A program made the translations under genes and the position numbers. 64,000 nt of DNA from Dehalococcoidia bacterium (GTDB lineage Bacteria > Chloroflexota > Dehalococcoidia > Tepidiformales > Tepidiformaceae), in the NCBI GenBank assembly GCA_020432045.1, contig JAGQHB010000103.1:16190-80189 (forward strand), written 5' to 3'. Shown here in pieces: positions 51,061 to 59,583 of the stretch. Numbering within the stretch: the stretch's first letter is position 1; every line of letters starts with the position of its first letter. The notes beneath the pieces are model-generated. The model had not been told where the DNA came from, ran no database searches, and saw nothing but the letters and a program-made list of their open reading frames with translations.

Positions 51061-52341
51061 ATGGCTTCACGATTTCAGGCCCCTCGTGGGACCCAGGATA
51101 TTCTTCCGGAATTGCAGCCCTATTGGTCGGCGGTCCACGCCGCGATCGCGGACGTGACGCGGCTCTATGGATTCCAGCGAATCGACACCCCGGTGTTTGA
51201 ATCGGCCGCGCTCTTCGAAAAGGGTTCGGGCGATACGACGGACATCGTGGAAAAAGAGATGTATAGGTTCGAAGACCGTGGCGGGGACCAGTTGGCGCTC
51301 ACGCCGGAGGGTACGCCAGCGATCTGTCGCGCATACCTTGAACACGGCATGGCGAGCTGGCCGCAGCCGGTGCGGCTGTTCACGACGCACCAGATGTTCC
51401 GGTACGACCGCCCCCAGAAGGGCCGCTATCGCCAGCATACGCAGTTCGACTGCGAGGTGTTTGGGTCGACAGATCCACTGGTCGACGCGGAGGTGATCAG
51501 CCTGTTGTGGATGCTGTACCAGCGGCTCGGACTGACCGGGCTCCAGGTGCGCATCGCTTCACTTGATGATCCCGAGCCGCGGAAAGCGTACCTCGAACGG
51601 TTGCGCGCCTACTACGAGCCATTCCGGGACCGGCTGTCTGAAGATTCCCAGCGCCGGCTCGACCGCAATGCGCTCCGGCTGCTGGACTCGAAGGATGAAC
51701 GGGACTTTCCGTACAAAGAAGCCGCCCCAAAGCTGGTGAACGAACTGAGCCCTGCCGGCGCCGCACACCACGAAGCCGTGCTCGACGCGCTCTCCGCCGC
51801 AGGCATCCCGGCCGTCGTGGATCCGTATCTTGTCCGCGGGCTCGACTACTACAACCGCACCGTATTTGAGGTGGTGCCCGTCGACGACGAACGCGCGCAA
51901 GGGACAATCGGTGGTGGCGGCCGCTACGACTTCCTGCTGGAGACGCTCGGTGGGACACCGACGCCGGCGATCGGGTTCGGCACCGGGATCGAGCGGATCG
52001 TGCTGGAAATGCAGCGCCGTGGCGTCAGCTTTGAGCGCGAATCGGTGGCGGACGTGTTCATCGTCCATCGTGGGGAAGGCTCCGGCCGGGTGGCATTCCG
52101 GATCGCCTCCGAACTTCGCCGCGAAAATGTGCCCGCACAGGTCGGTGACGGGACCCGCTCGTTCAAGGCGCAGTTCCGCAGCGCGGATGCATCCGGCGCG
52201 CGGTTCGCTGTGATCCTCGGTGAATCGGAGCTGGAGCGCGGGATCGGCCTCGTGAAGGATCTCCGCGGCGGTGGCGAACAGCAAGAGATACCTCTTGAAC
52301 TGGTGGCGGAGACCGTTCGCGGTCAGTCGCTGGCCCGGTGA
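51061..52341 (+). CDS. hisS: Histidyl-tRNA synthetase HisS
   Basis: 426-aa class II synthetase. The N-terminal FQAPRGTQDILP is diagnostic. Motif 2 is LTPEGTPAICRAYLEHG with FRYDRPQKGRYRQHTQFDCEVFG. The two histidine-binding motifs are LVRGLDYYNRTVFEV (HisA) and GGGGRYDFLLETLGG (HisB), and motif 3 is AIGFGTGIERIVLEM. The anticodon domain ends the protein. It starts at the ATG 51061 with GAGGGG upstream. The TGA stop overlaps the extended -10 of prfA. Confidence 0.97.
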   Translation: MASRFQAPRGTQDILPELQPYWSAVHAAIADVTRLYGFQRIDTPVFESAALFEKGSGDTTDIVEKEMYRFEDRGGDQLALTPEGTPAICRAYLEHGMASWPQPVRLFTTHQMFRYDRPQKGRYRQHTQFDCEVFGSTDPLVDAEVISLLWMLYQRLGLTGLQVRIASLDDPEPRKAYLERLRAYYEPFRDRLSEDSQRRLDRNALRLLDSKDERDFPYKEAAPKLVNELSPAGAAHHEAVLDALSAAGIPAVVDPYLVRGLDYYNRTVFEVVPVDDERAQGTIGGGGRYDFLLETLGGTPTPAIGFGTGIERIVLEMQRRGVSFERESVADVFIVHRGEGSGRVAFRIASELRRENVPAQVGDGTRSFKAQFRSADASGARFAVILGESELERGIGLVKDLRGGGEQQEIPLELVAETVRGQSLAR

Positions 52342-52347
52342 TATACT
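52339..52347 (+). promoter_or_regulatory. Extended -10 promoter of the prfA operon
   Basis: TGA-TATACT coincides with the hisS stop codon. The 11-mer GTGATATACTC-like context is the same as at the tRNA promoter (14171-14181). It would produce a leader that includes the hairpin at 52369-52390. Confidence 0.5.
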
Positions 52348-52368
52348 CATAGGAAGAGAAAGCGGTGC

Positions 52369-52390
52369 GGCCCGCCAGCGCGGGCCTTTT
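52369..52390 (+). terminator. Hairpin with T-run in the prfA leader (attenuator-like)
   Basis: GGCCCGC-CAGC-GCGGGCC followed by TTTT forms a small intrinsic-terminator-like structure, ending 7 bases before the prfA ATG. It could terminate hisS transcripts, attenuate the prfA promoter, or both. Confidence 0.5.
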
Positions 52391-52397
52391 CTGTGCT

Positions 52398-53480
52398 ATG
52401 GACGATTCCATCCGAAACCAGCTCACGCGTATTCAGCAACGCTACGACGAACTCACCAACCAGATGGGGCACCCCGACATTGCCGCTGACTACGAGCGGT
52501 TGAACGCCATCGCGCGCGAACGGGCTGAAATGGGGACGCTCGTCGAACTGTTCGCGGACTACCAGGCGGGTGAAGCTGAAGCTGCGTCGGCGGAGACGAT
52601 GGTCGATGACGAACCCGATGCCGAGCTTCGGGAAATGGCTGAATCCGAACTATTAGAGATCCGGGACCGCCTCGCCGGCATCGACCGCAGGATAGTACGG
52701 GCACTCTTACCCAAGGATCCCCGCGACGACAAGAACGTAATCGTCGAGATCCGGGCTGGTGCGGGCGGCGACGAGGCAGCGATTTTCGCGGCTGATCTAT
52801 ACCGGATGTATGCGCGGTTCGCCGAACGCCAACGCTGGCAGACTGAGATCATCGATGCCTCGGAGACGGAACGCGGGGGCTTCAAAGAGGTCGTGTTCGA
52901 AGTGCGTGGCGCGGGTGCCTATTCCCGGCTGAAGTACGAGAGTGGCGTGCATCGCGTCCAACGAGTCCCGGAGACCGAGGCACAGGGGCGGATCCATACC
53001 TCAACCGCCACCGTTGCCGTTCTTGCCGAGGCCGATGACGTCGATGTCGACATCGAAGAAAAGGACATACGGACGGACATCTTCCACTCGTCCGGCGCCG
53101 GTGGTCAGAACGTGAACAAGGTCGCGACAGCCGTGCGGCTGACGCACAACCCAACGGGAATCGTCGTCGTGTGCCAGGATGAACGCTCGCAGTTCAAGAA
53201 CCGCGTGAAGGCGATGACGGTCCTCAAGTCCCGGCTCTTCGATCTGCAAATGCAGAAGCAGCAAGCTGAGATTAGCGAGACGCGCCGATCGCAAGTTGGC
53301 TCTGGGGACCGCAGCGAAAAGATTCGGACGTACAACTACCCGCAGGACCGAATCACGGACCACCGGATCGGGCTGACGCTCCACAGTATTCCCGACAGGC
53401 TGGACGGGAACATTGACGATCTGATCGACGCGATTGCGACGGCGGACGAAGCCGACCGGCTGCAGGGAGTGACCGCGTGA
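52398..53480 (+). CDS. prfA: Peptide chain release factor 1 PrfA
   Basis: 360 aa from the ATG at 52398. It recognises UAA/UAG and triggers peptide release. The GGQ motif is in SSGAGGQNVNKV, the surrounding class I RF segment ESGVHRVQRVPETEAQGRIHTS is conserved, and the N-terminal coiled helices are typical. The anticodon-mimic region should contain PxT; ADDVDVDIEEKDIRTD and neighbouring sequence follow family spacing. PrmC, which methylates the Gln of GGQ, is encoded directly downstream and overlaps by GTGA. Confidence 0.96.
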   Translation: MDDSIRNQLTRIQQRYDELTNQMGHPDIAADYERLNAIARERAEMGTLVELFADYQAGEAEAASAETMVDDEPDAELREMAESELLEIRDRLAGIDRRIVRALLPKDPRDDKNVIVEIRAGAGGDEAAIFAADLYRMYARFAERQRWQTEIIDASETERGGFKEVVFEVRGAGAYSRLKYESGVHRVQRVPETEAQGRIHTSTATVAVLAEADDVDVDIEEKDIRTDIFHSSGAGGQNVNKVATAVRLTHNPTGIVVVCQDERSQFKNRVKAMTVLKSRLFDLQMQKQQAEISETRRSQVGSGDRSEKIRTYNYPQDRITDHRIGLTLHSIPDRLDGNIDDLIDAIATADEADRLQGVTA

Positions 53481-54301
53481 GAGCAAAGGCGCTCGCTGCC
53501 GAGAGCCGGCTCCGGCTGGCGGCGGCGGGCATCGAATCTCCGGCCTTCGAAGCAGAATACCTTGTGCGGGCCGCGGCAGGTATCGGGCGAGCGGCTTTTT
53601 TTCTCGATCCCGAGCTCGACGATGACGCGACCTGCCAGGTGTTTGAGTTGGTCGCGCGGCGTATGCAGCGTGAGCCCGCCGCCTACGTTACTGGTGAGCG
53701 GGAATTCTGGGGACTTTCCTTTTCGGTTGGCCCCGGTGTGCTCGTCCCGAGGCCGGAAACTGAGCTACTGGTCGAATTGGCAGCCGCTGATGGCGTCGCG
53801 CGCCATGACGGTACTGTCATCGTCGACGTGGGCACCGGGAGCGGGTGTGTTGCCGTGGCGGTCAGCCGGGAACTTCCGAAGGCGCGCGTCGTCGGCATCG
53901 ATATCAGCGAGGAGGCACTGGCGTTCGCCAGCCTTAACGCTCGCCGCCACGAAGCGCGTGTGCGATTTGTCCGCGGCGACCTGTCGAATTGCGTCGGCCG
54001 CGCGTCAATCGTGCTGGCAAACCTCCCCTACATCGCCACTGCCGAGATAGACGCGCTGGAGCCGGAGGTCTCGCGTTGGGAGCCGAGGGTGGCGCTGGAT
54101 GGTGGGGGCGACGGATTCGACCTTGTACGCCGGCTGGTGGCTGACTGCGCCGAACGGATCCGCCCAGCACTCCTCGCCCTCGAGGTCGGCTACGGCATGG
54201 CCGCGACGGCACGCTCGATTGTCGAAGCGCACGGGGCCGTGGCGTCCGTCCATCGCGACCTTGGCGGAGTCGACCGGGTGGTGTGTGCGCGATGGCTGTA
54301 A
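53477..54301 (+). CDS. prmC: Release-factor glutamine methyltransferase PrmC
   Basis: 274 aa, GTG start overlapping the prfA stop. It methylates the Gln of the GGQ motif of release factors. The SAM motif is VDVGTGSGCVAVAVS and the substrate-binding motif is NLPYI (NPPY in most homologues; NLPY is a known variant). The N-terminal helical domain with REPAAYVTGEREFWGL and PRPETELLVE is typical. The following HAD gene overlaps its end by 10 bp. Confidence 0.95.
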   Translation: MRAKALAAESRLRLAAAGIESPAFEAEYLVRAAAGIGRAAFFLDPELDDDATCQVFELVARRMQREPAAYVTGEREFWGLSFSVGPGVLVPRPETELLVELAAADGVARHDGTVIVDVGTGSGCVAVAVSRELPKARVVGIDISEEALAFASLNARRHEARVRFVRGDLSNCVGRASIVLANLPYIATAEIDALEPEVSRWEPRVALDGGGDGFDLVRRLVADCAERIRPALLALEVGYGMAATARSIVEAHGAVASVHRDLGGVDRVVCARWL

Positions 54302-55092
54302 AGCTTGTTGCGCTGGATATTGACGGGACCATCGTCCCTCCGGGAAACGACTGGACCGTGATGCCGTCGGCCGAGATCGCGGATGCCGTACGCGTCCTGA
54401 ACAAAGCGGGTGTGGCCGTGATCCTGGCATCGGGCCGCATGTTTCCGGGGACGGTCTCCGTGGCCCGTCACCTTGGCCTTGACACCCCTTTGGTGTGTCA
54501 GCAGGGGGCATCCGTCCACCGGCTGGATGGATCGCTGCTCCACAATCTCCCAATCGATGCACGCATTGCGCGGGAGATCGCGGGTTTCGCCCGTGACCTT
54601 GACCGGCTGTACGCATGGTTCAACGCCGTCCGGTACGTGGCATCGGCGAAGAACAAGGCGTCCGAGGAGTACGGCCGGGTGTCGGGCATCGAACCGGAGT
54701 ACCACGAACACCCCGAAGACGCCGGACTGGAACCGACTGGGGTCGACATCATTAGCTCAGCCCCCGAAGCGGCCCACATCCACCGCATACTGGCCCATCG
54801 TTACAGCGAACAGCTTCATATCCTCGACTTTCCGTCGGTTACGGTTGCCGTTGCGGCGGACGCGAACAAGGGCCACGCCCTGTCGATGCTCTCCACGGAC
54901 CTCGCGATCGACCGTGCTGACGTGGTGGCGATTGGCGACAGCGTGAACGATGCGCCGATGCTGGCATGGGCCGGGCGTAGCGTTGCCATGCCGCACGCCG
55001 ACCGCTACGCGAGGGACGCAGCAGACGAGATTCTTCCCGGCGAGGGTCTTGAAGCAATGGCTGGGTTTCTCTTGAGCCTCATCGCCCGCTAG
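54292..55092 (+). CDS. Cof-type HAD-superfamily phosphatase
   Basis: 266 aa from the ATG at 54292, overlapping the end of prmC. Motif I is LVALDIDGTIV (nucleophile and acid Asp), motif II is VILASGRM, Lys of motif III is in AADANKGHAL, and motif IV is AIGDSVNDAPML. The C2-type cap (residues ~85-190) is as in Cof/YidA phosphatases, which dephosphorylate sugar phosphates or nucleotides such as FMN. The exact substrate is not fixed by sequence. It is the last gene of the prfA-prmC operon and its stop overlaps the convergent gene by 3 bp. Confidence 0.88.
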   Translation: MAVKLVALDIDGTIVPPGNDWTVMPSAEIADAVRVLNKAGVAVILASGRMFPGTVSVARHLGLDTPLVCQQGASVHRLDGSLLHNLPIDARIAREIAGFARDLDRLYAWFNAVRYVASAKNKASEEYGRVSGIEPEYHEHPEDAGLEPTGVDIISSAPEAAHIHRILAHRYSEQLHILDFPSVTVAVAADANKGHALSMLSTDLAIDRADVVAIGDSVNDAPMLAWAGRSVAMPHADRYARDAADEILPGEGLEAMAGFLLSLIAR

Positions 55093-55724
55093 CTCGGGTC
55101 GATGCGGTGCCAGATGCGCATGAGATAGAGGCTCACGGCGAGGATCGCGAGCGTAGCGCCACCGACGGGGAGCACAGTCCATACCCAGTCGATCCCCTCG
55201 CCCTCGGCGGCGGACTGCGCCGGCACCGCGAACTGGTTGGTCTCGTGGCGAATGAGTTCGATGAGGCCTGATTCGGACATGAAACCAGCGTCGCCTCGCA
55301 GGAACGAGGTGGCCGTTCCCTCTTTGAGCAAGAAGACGTTCGATGGCCCCGGCCAGTCCGTGGTGCTGCCGCGACGTGCGATCACCAACACGCGGTCGCC
55401 GTCGGTGAGGAACTTCGCAGGGTCCGCGCACGCATCTGTCTCCGCGGTCCTGAAACGAATGAGCCCGGCGGTGACATTGCCCTTGAGGAATGCTTCGGGC
55501 CGCAGGTCGATATGGCCACCAGGGGCGGAGGAGGGGTCCGGTGCCTGCTCCACCACGGCGCCGATGACGACAAGGCTCGATTCGAGGACGCGAGCGATCG
55601 TCCCCTCTTCAGTCACGTGCGGGGCGCAGGCATCCTGCGAAGCAGACGAAACGGCGGCTCCCGGGAAGAGAGCCGCCGTCATGAGAAAAACTAGCCCGGC
55701 GATGCTAGCGGCGCGCCTCAGCAA
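55089..55724 (-). CDS. Exported protein with C-terminal membrane helix, unknown function
   Basis: 211 aa if started at TTG 55724, which overlaps the guaB3 end by 20 bp; an in-frame ATG lies further in. The start gives a signal peptide (RRAASIAGLVFLMTAALFPGAAVSSAS). A beta-rich region with cysteines (DACAPH, DACADP) and LTDGDRVLVIARRG follows. One C-terminal helix (WTVLPVGGATLAILAVSLYLM) with a basic tail would anchor it, so most of the protein faces outward. No domain was recognised. Start uncertain. Confidence 0.65.
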   Translation of the reverse strand: MLRRAASIAGLVFLMTAALFPGAAVSSASQDACAPHVTEEGTIARVLESSLVVIGAVVEQAPDPSSAPGGHIDLRPEAFLKGNVTAGLIRFRTAETDACADPAKFLTDGDRVLVIARRGSTTDWPGPSNVFLLKEGTATSFLRGDAGFMSESGLIELIRHETNQFAVPAQSAAEGEGIDWVWTVLPVGGATLAILAVSLYLMRIWHRIDPS

Positions 55725-56844
55725 ACTGATAGATCTTCCCTTCGGTCTTGATAGCAGGGGCAACGACCATTTCGGCCTGCTGGAACTCGCGGATCGTGTG
55801 CGAGCCGCACATGCCCATTGCCGTGCGAAGTGCACCCACCAGATTCTCTGTGCCGTCGGTCCGGCTCGTGGGGCCATAGAGGAGCTTCTGCAACGTCGTG
55901 TTCACGCCGACCTGCACGCGGGTACCGCGCGGAAGGTGAGCGTGCGGCGTAGCCATGCCCCAGTGATAGCCACGGCCGGGTGCCTCCGTGGTCGCCGCGA
56001 ACGGCGAGCCCATCATGATTGCGTCCGCGCCAGCGGCGAAGCATTTGCAGACGTCGCCACCCGTGCGGATGCCGCCGTCGGTGATGATCGGGACGTACCG
56101 CCCGGATTCTTCGTAGTAATAGTCGCGGGCTGCCGCGCACTCAATGGTGGACGTAACCTGCGGCACGCCGATGCCGAGCACTTCGCGGCTCGTGCAAGCC
56201 GCACCCGGGCCAACGCCGACGAGCACGCCAGCGACTCCCGTACGCATGAGCTCCAGGGTGGCAGTGAAGCCGACGGTGTTGCCGACCACGACGGGAATGT
56301 GGATGTATTCGAGCAGCTTGTCGAACCGGAGGCCTTCCATGCTCGACGATTCGTGCCGGGCCGTGGTGACGGTACTCTGCACGAAGACGATGTCGGCGCC
56401 GGCCTCCTGCACAATCGGCGCCATGCGCTTGGTGTTGAGCGGAGTAACGGAGACAGCAGCTACTCCGCCGCCATCCTTGATCTCGTGAATTCGGCGAGCG
56501 ATGAGGTCGTCGCGGATCTCAGCCTGGTAGGCCTTCTGCAGGAGGATGGTGGCCTCATCGCGGTTGGCGGAAGCGACTTCCTGCAGGATTGAGGCGGGGT
56601 CGTCGTAGCGAGTCCAAACACCTTCGAGATTGAGAACGGCGAGGCCGCCGGCATTGTGCATCGCGATGGCGAACGACGGGTCGACGACCGCGTCCATCGC
56701 CGAGGCCATGAACGGGATCGGAAACTTGAACCCACCCACTTCGAGCCCGAGTTCGACGAGTTCTGGATTAATCGTTAGCTCGCCGGGCACGATGGCGACT
56801 TCGTCGAAGCCGTAGGCACGACGCAGTTCCTTGAAGCGTGGCAT
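55705..56844 (-). CDS. guaB3: GuaB3-family IMP dehydrogenase-related protein
   Basis: 379 aa from the ATG at 56844; a TTG at 56898 would add 18 residues. The TIM-barrel IMPDH core is present: ELRRAYGFDEVAIVPG, PFMASAMDAVVDPSFAIAMHNAGG, catalytic Cys in GPGAACTSREVLG, and ITDGGIRTGGDVCKCFAAGADAIMMGSPFA. CBS domains are absent, as in GuaB3 proteins of actinobacteria and relatives. IMPDH makes XMP from IMP; the exact role of GuaB3 paralogues is less certain. It is divergent from rsmI. Confidence 0.9.
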   Translation of the reverse strand: MPRFKELRRAYGFDEVAIVPGELTINPELVELGLEVGGFKFPIPFMASAMDAVVDPSFAIAMHNAGGLAVLNLEGVWTRYDDPASILQEVASANRDEATILLQKAYQAEIRDDLIARRIHEIKDGGGVAAVSVTPLNTKRMAPIVQEAGADIVFVQSTVTTARHESSSMEGLRFDKLLEYIHIPVVVGNTVGFTATLELMRTGVAGVLVGVGPGAACTSREVLGIGVPQVTSTIECAAARDYYYEESGRYVPIITDGGIRTGGDVCKCFAAGADAIMMGSPFAATTEAPGRGYHWGMATPHAHLPRGTRVQVGVNTTLQKLLYGPTSRTDGTENLVGALRTAMGMCGSHTIREFQQAEMVVAPAIKTEGKIYQFAEARR

Positions 56845-57012
56845 TGGGAGGTCGGAAGGGCGGGACTGCTGGGATCCAAGGGACGGCGCGGTTGTCAACT
56901 TCGGTTCAGACCTTCAGACGTGGTGTAAAGGCTGACCGCCTTTAATCGAGTGTAGGAGGGGCCCTTGGGCGCGGTCAACCGGCGGCTGCGACCTCTTGAT
57001 TCGCGCTTCGGT

Positions 57013-57018
57013 TATGCT
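57013..57018 (+). promoter_or_regulatory. -10 element of rsmI
   Basis: TATGCT ends six bases before the GTG at 57025. No Shine-Dalgarno is present, so the start is supported and a leaderless mRNA is suggested. Confidence 0.35.
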
Positions 57019-57024
57019 CAGCCG

Positions 57025-57876
57025 GTGTCGTCCGTAGCACCTTCTCACCCACTCGCTCCCGGGTTGTACGTCGTGGCGACGCCGTTGGGCAACCTGGAAG
57101 ACCTGTCGCCGCGTGCAAGGAAGGTCTTGCGGCTCGCCACTATCATCGCGGCGGAGGACACCCGTACCTCGGCGCTGCTGGTGAGATTAGCGGAGGGCAA
57201 GGGCCACATGGTCAGCCTGACCGACTACAACGTGAGTGAGCGCATCGCTTCGCTCCTAACCGAAGCACAAGAACATGTGGTCGCACTGGTCAGCGACGCG
57301 GGGACCCCTGCGATCAGCGACCCCGGAACTCCGTTGGTAGAGGCGGCGCACCAGCAGGGCGTTCGCGTCGTCCCGGTACCGGGCCCCTCTGCCCTGGCGG
57401 CGGGGCTCTCTGCCTCGGGGTTTCCGGCTGTCCCCAGCTGCTTTCTTGGATTCCTGCCCAGGACGAAGGGCGAACGCACCGCACTGCTCAAACAGTTCGC
57501 GCCCACGGCGACGACGCTCGTCATCTTTGAGAATCCCGGTCGTGCTGGGCGGACTCTGCTGGAATTGGTCGAAGTGTTTGACGACCCGGAAGTGGTGGTC
57601 AGCCGCGAGCTGACGAAGATACACGAAGAGGTCGTCCGGGGCCGGGCGAGCTCGCTGGCGACCCGATTCGAATCCGCGCGGGGGGAATGCACCATCGTCG
57701 TACGGACGCCCGACATCGTGCGGGATGCCAAACACGACGATTTGCGGGCGTACGTCGGCGAAATGAAACGAGCTGGAGCGAGGCGCTCGTCGGCAGCGGC
57801 CGAAGCAGCCCGCCGGTTTGGCGTTGCGCGCGATGACGCCTACTCGCTCTGGGACGAGGTCGAAGGGAGCCGCTGA
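57025..57876 (+). CDS. rsmI: 16S rRNA (cytidine-1402-2'-O)-methyltransferase RsmI
   Basis: 283 aa, GTG at 57025. The SAM-dependent tetrapyrrole-methylase-like fold is seen in LYVVATPLGNLEDLSPRARKVL, IIAAEDTRTSALL, VALVSDAGTPAISDPG and VVPVPGPSALAAGLSASGF. It methylates the ribose of C1402 in the decoding centre of 16S rRNA. The C-terminal helical part (RSSAAAEAARRFGVARDDAYSLWDEV) is typical. The longer in-frame extension is not supported because the -10 sits in it. metG follows after 42 bp with its own promoter. Confidence 0.94.
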   Translation: MSSVAPSHPLAPGLYVVATPLGNLEDLSPRARKVLRLATIIAAEDTRTSALLVRLAEGKGHMVSLTDYNVSERIASLLTEAQEHVVALVSDAGTPAISDPGTPLVEAAHQQGVRVVPVPGPSALAAGLSASGFPAVPSCFLGFLPRTKGERTALLKQFAPTATTLVIFENPGRAGRTLLELVEVFDDPEVVVSRELTKIHEEVVRGRASSLATRFESARGECTIVVRTPDIVRDAKHDDLRAYVGEMKRAGARRSSAAAEAARRFGVARDDAYSLWDEVEGSR

Positions 57877-57885
57877 GCCCGGCTG

Positions 57886-57894
57886 TGCTACAAT
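57886..57894 (+). promoter_or_regulatory. Extended -10 promoter of metG
   Basis: TGC-TACAAT predicts transcription from about 57901, 18 bases before the metG GTG. No -35 consensus is evident. Confidence 0.5.
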
Positions 57895-57918
57895 TCGAGG
57901 CCAATTCCGGCTCTCGGA

Positions 57919-59583
57919 GTGCTGCCAGGGTTGTCACAGCGGATTCTCGTTTGCGTGGCGTGGCCGTACGCCAATTACTTCTTGCACGTTGGACAGGCGG
58001 CAGGCGCGTACCTTCCTGCTGACATCTTCGCGCGCTACCAGCGGCTTGTCGGCTCGGAAGTGGTCATGGTCTCAGGCTCCGACAGCCACGGCACGCCGAT
58101 CACGGTGAGCGCGGACCGCGATGGAGTGACCCCGCGCGATATTGTCGACCGGTACCATCCGAAGATCGTTGAGACGTGGGAACGCCTGGGTATCGGCTTC
58201 GACCTCTATACGACAACGCTCACGGAGAACCATTATCAGACGACGCAGGAAGTCTTCCTACGTCTCCTGGAAAACGGCTATCTGTACGAGGGCACCCAGG
58301 AGCAGCTGTACGATCCCGAGGCAGATCGGTTCCTCCCGGACCGCTATGTGGAGGGGACCTGCCCCCACTGCGGGTATGGCGAAGCCCGCGGCGACCAGTG
58401 CGACAATTGCGGCAAGACGCTCGACGCGACAGAGCTGAAAGACCCGCGGAGCCGGCTCACCGGTGCGATTCCGGTCGTCCGCGAATCAACGCATTACTTC
58501 CTCAAGCTCACGGCCCTCCAGGGCGACCTCGAAAGCTGGGTGCGTAAGCAGGCGCACTGGAGACGGAATGTCCTGAACTTTACGCTTGGCTGGCTGACCG
58601 AGGGGTTGAAAGACCGGGCTATCACGCGGGATATCGCATGGGGCGTTCCAGTACCAGTCGATGGATACGAGAACAAGCGGATCTACGTCTGGTTCGACGC
58701 CGTGATCGGGTACCTGTCGGCGACACGCGAATGGGCACAAAAGGCAGGCAATCCCGAGGCGTGGCGTCCCTTCTGGGAAGACCCGGAGACCAGAGCATAT
58801 TACTTCATCGGCAAGGACAATATCCCATTCCACACGATCATCTGGCCGGGGATGCTGCTCGGATATGGCGGGCTCAACCTCCCGTACGACGTGCCCGCAA
58901 ATCAGTATGTGAACTTCTCCGCCGGGCAGAAGCAAAGCAAGTCCAAGGGGACTGGCACCTGGGTGCTCGATCTGCTGGATCGCTACGACCCGGATGTCGT
59001 GCGCTTCTATCTGACATCGATCATGCCGGAGACGAGCGACTCAGAGTTTCGCGAAGAAGAAATGGTCCGTGCGAACAACGAAGTGCTAATCGCCACATGG
59101 GGCAACCTCGCGAACCGGGTGCTCTCGATGGTGCATCGCAATTTCGAGGGAGTGATCCCGGACCACGGGCCCGCAGCGCCGGAGAGCGAGGCGATCCTGC
59201 AGGAAGCAGCGGCAGCATTCGAACGAGTAGGTTCGCACTACAACGCCTGCAATTTCCGCGACGCCCTGAACGAATGCCTCCGGTTGGCGCAGTTGGCGAA
59301 TCGCTACCTGGATGTGAGGGCCCCGTGGAAGGCCGTGAAGCAGGACCGCGCCCATGCCGCGGAGACGCTCACTACCGCCGTGAGCGTCATCGGCGCGCTA
59401 CGCACCCTGCTGCATCCGGTGCTCCCCTTCTCTACGCAGGTGCTGCACGAGGATCTTGGACAGGATGGCGGGGTCGCGGCCGCCGGGTGGGAATATGCCC
59501 CGATCGTGCCTGGCACGGTTCTCCGCGGTCCACGGCCGCTCTATGCCAAGCTGGACCCGCTCGAGGCTGTGCTGGCCGAATGA
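57919..59583 (+). CDS. metG: Methionyl-tRNA synthetase MetG
   Basis: 554 aa from the GTG at 57919 (a TTG at 57931 is an alternative). The class I core has AWPYAN followed by H23-V-G-Q26 in place of HLGH, and K338-Q-S-K-S in place of KMSKS. A zinc knuckle (CPHCG and CDNCG) sits in the connecting region. YVWFDAVIGYLSAT and KDNIPFHTIIWPGMLLG are typical. The anticodon domain is present; the C-terminal tRNA-binding domain of some MetRS is absent. It charges both initiator and elongator tRNA-Met. tatD overlaps its end (ATGA). Confidence 0.95.
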   Translation: MLPGLSQRILVCVAWPYANYFLHVGQAAGAYLPADIFARYQRLVGSEVVMVSGSDSHGTPITVSADRDGVTPRDIVDRYHPKIVETWERLGIGFDLYTTTLTENHYQTTQEVFLRLLENGYLYEGTQEQLYDPEADRFLPDRYVEGTCPHCGYGEARGDQCDNCGKTLDATELKDPRSRLTGAIPVVRESTHYFLKLTALQGDLESWVRKQAHWRRNVLNFTLGWLTEGLKDRAITRDIAWGVPVPVDGYENKRIYVWFDAVIGYLSATREWAQKAGNPEAWRPFWEDPETRAYYFIGKDNIPFHTIIWPGMLLGYGGLNLPYDVPANQYVNFSAGQKQSKSKGTGTWVLDLLDRYDPDVVRFYLTSIMPETSDSEFREEEMVRANNEVLIATWGNLANRVLSMVHRNFEGVIPDHGPAAPESEAILQEAAAAFERVGSHYNACNFRDALNECLRLAQLANRYLDVRAPWKAVKQDRAHAAETLTTAVSVIGALRTLLHPVLPFSTQVLHEDLGQDGGVAAAGWEYAPIVPGTVLRGPRPLYAKLDPLEAVLAE

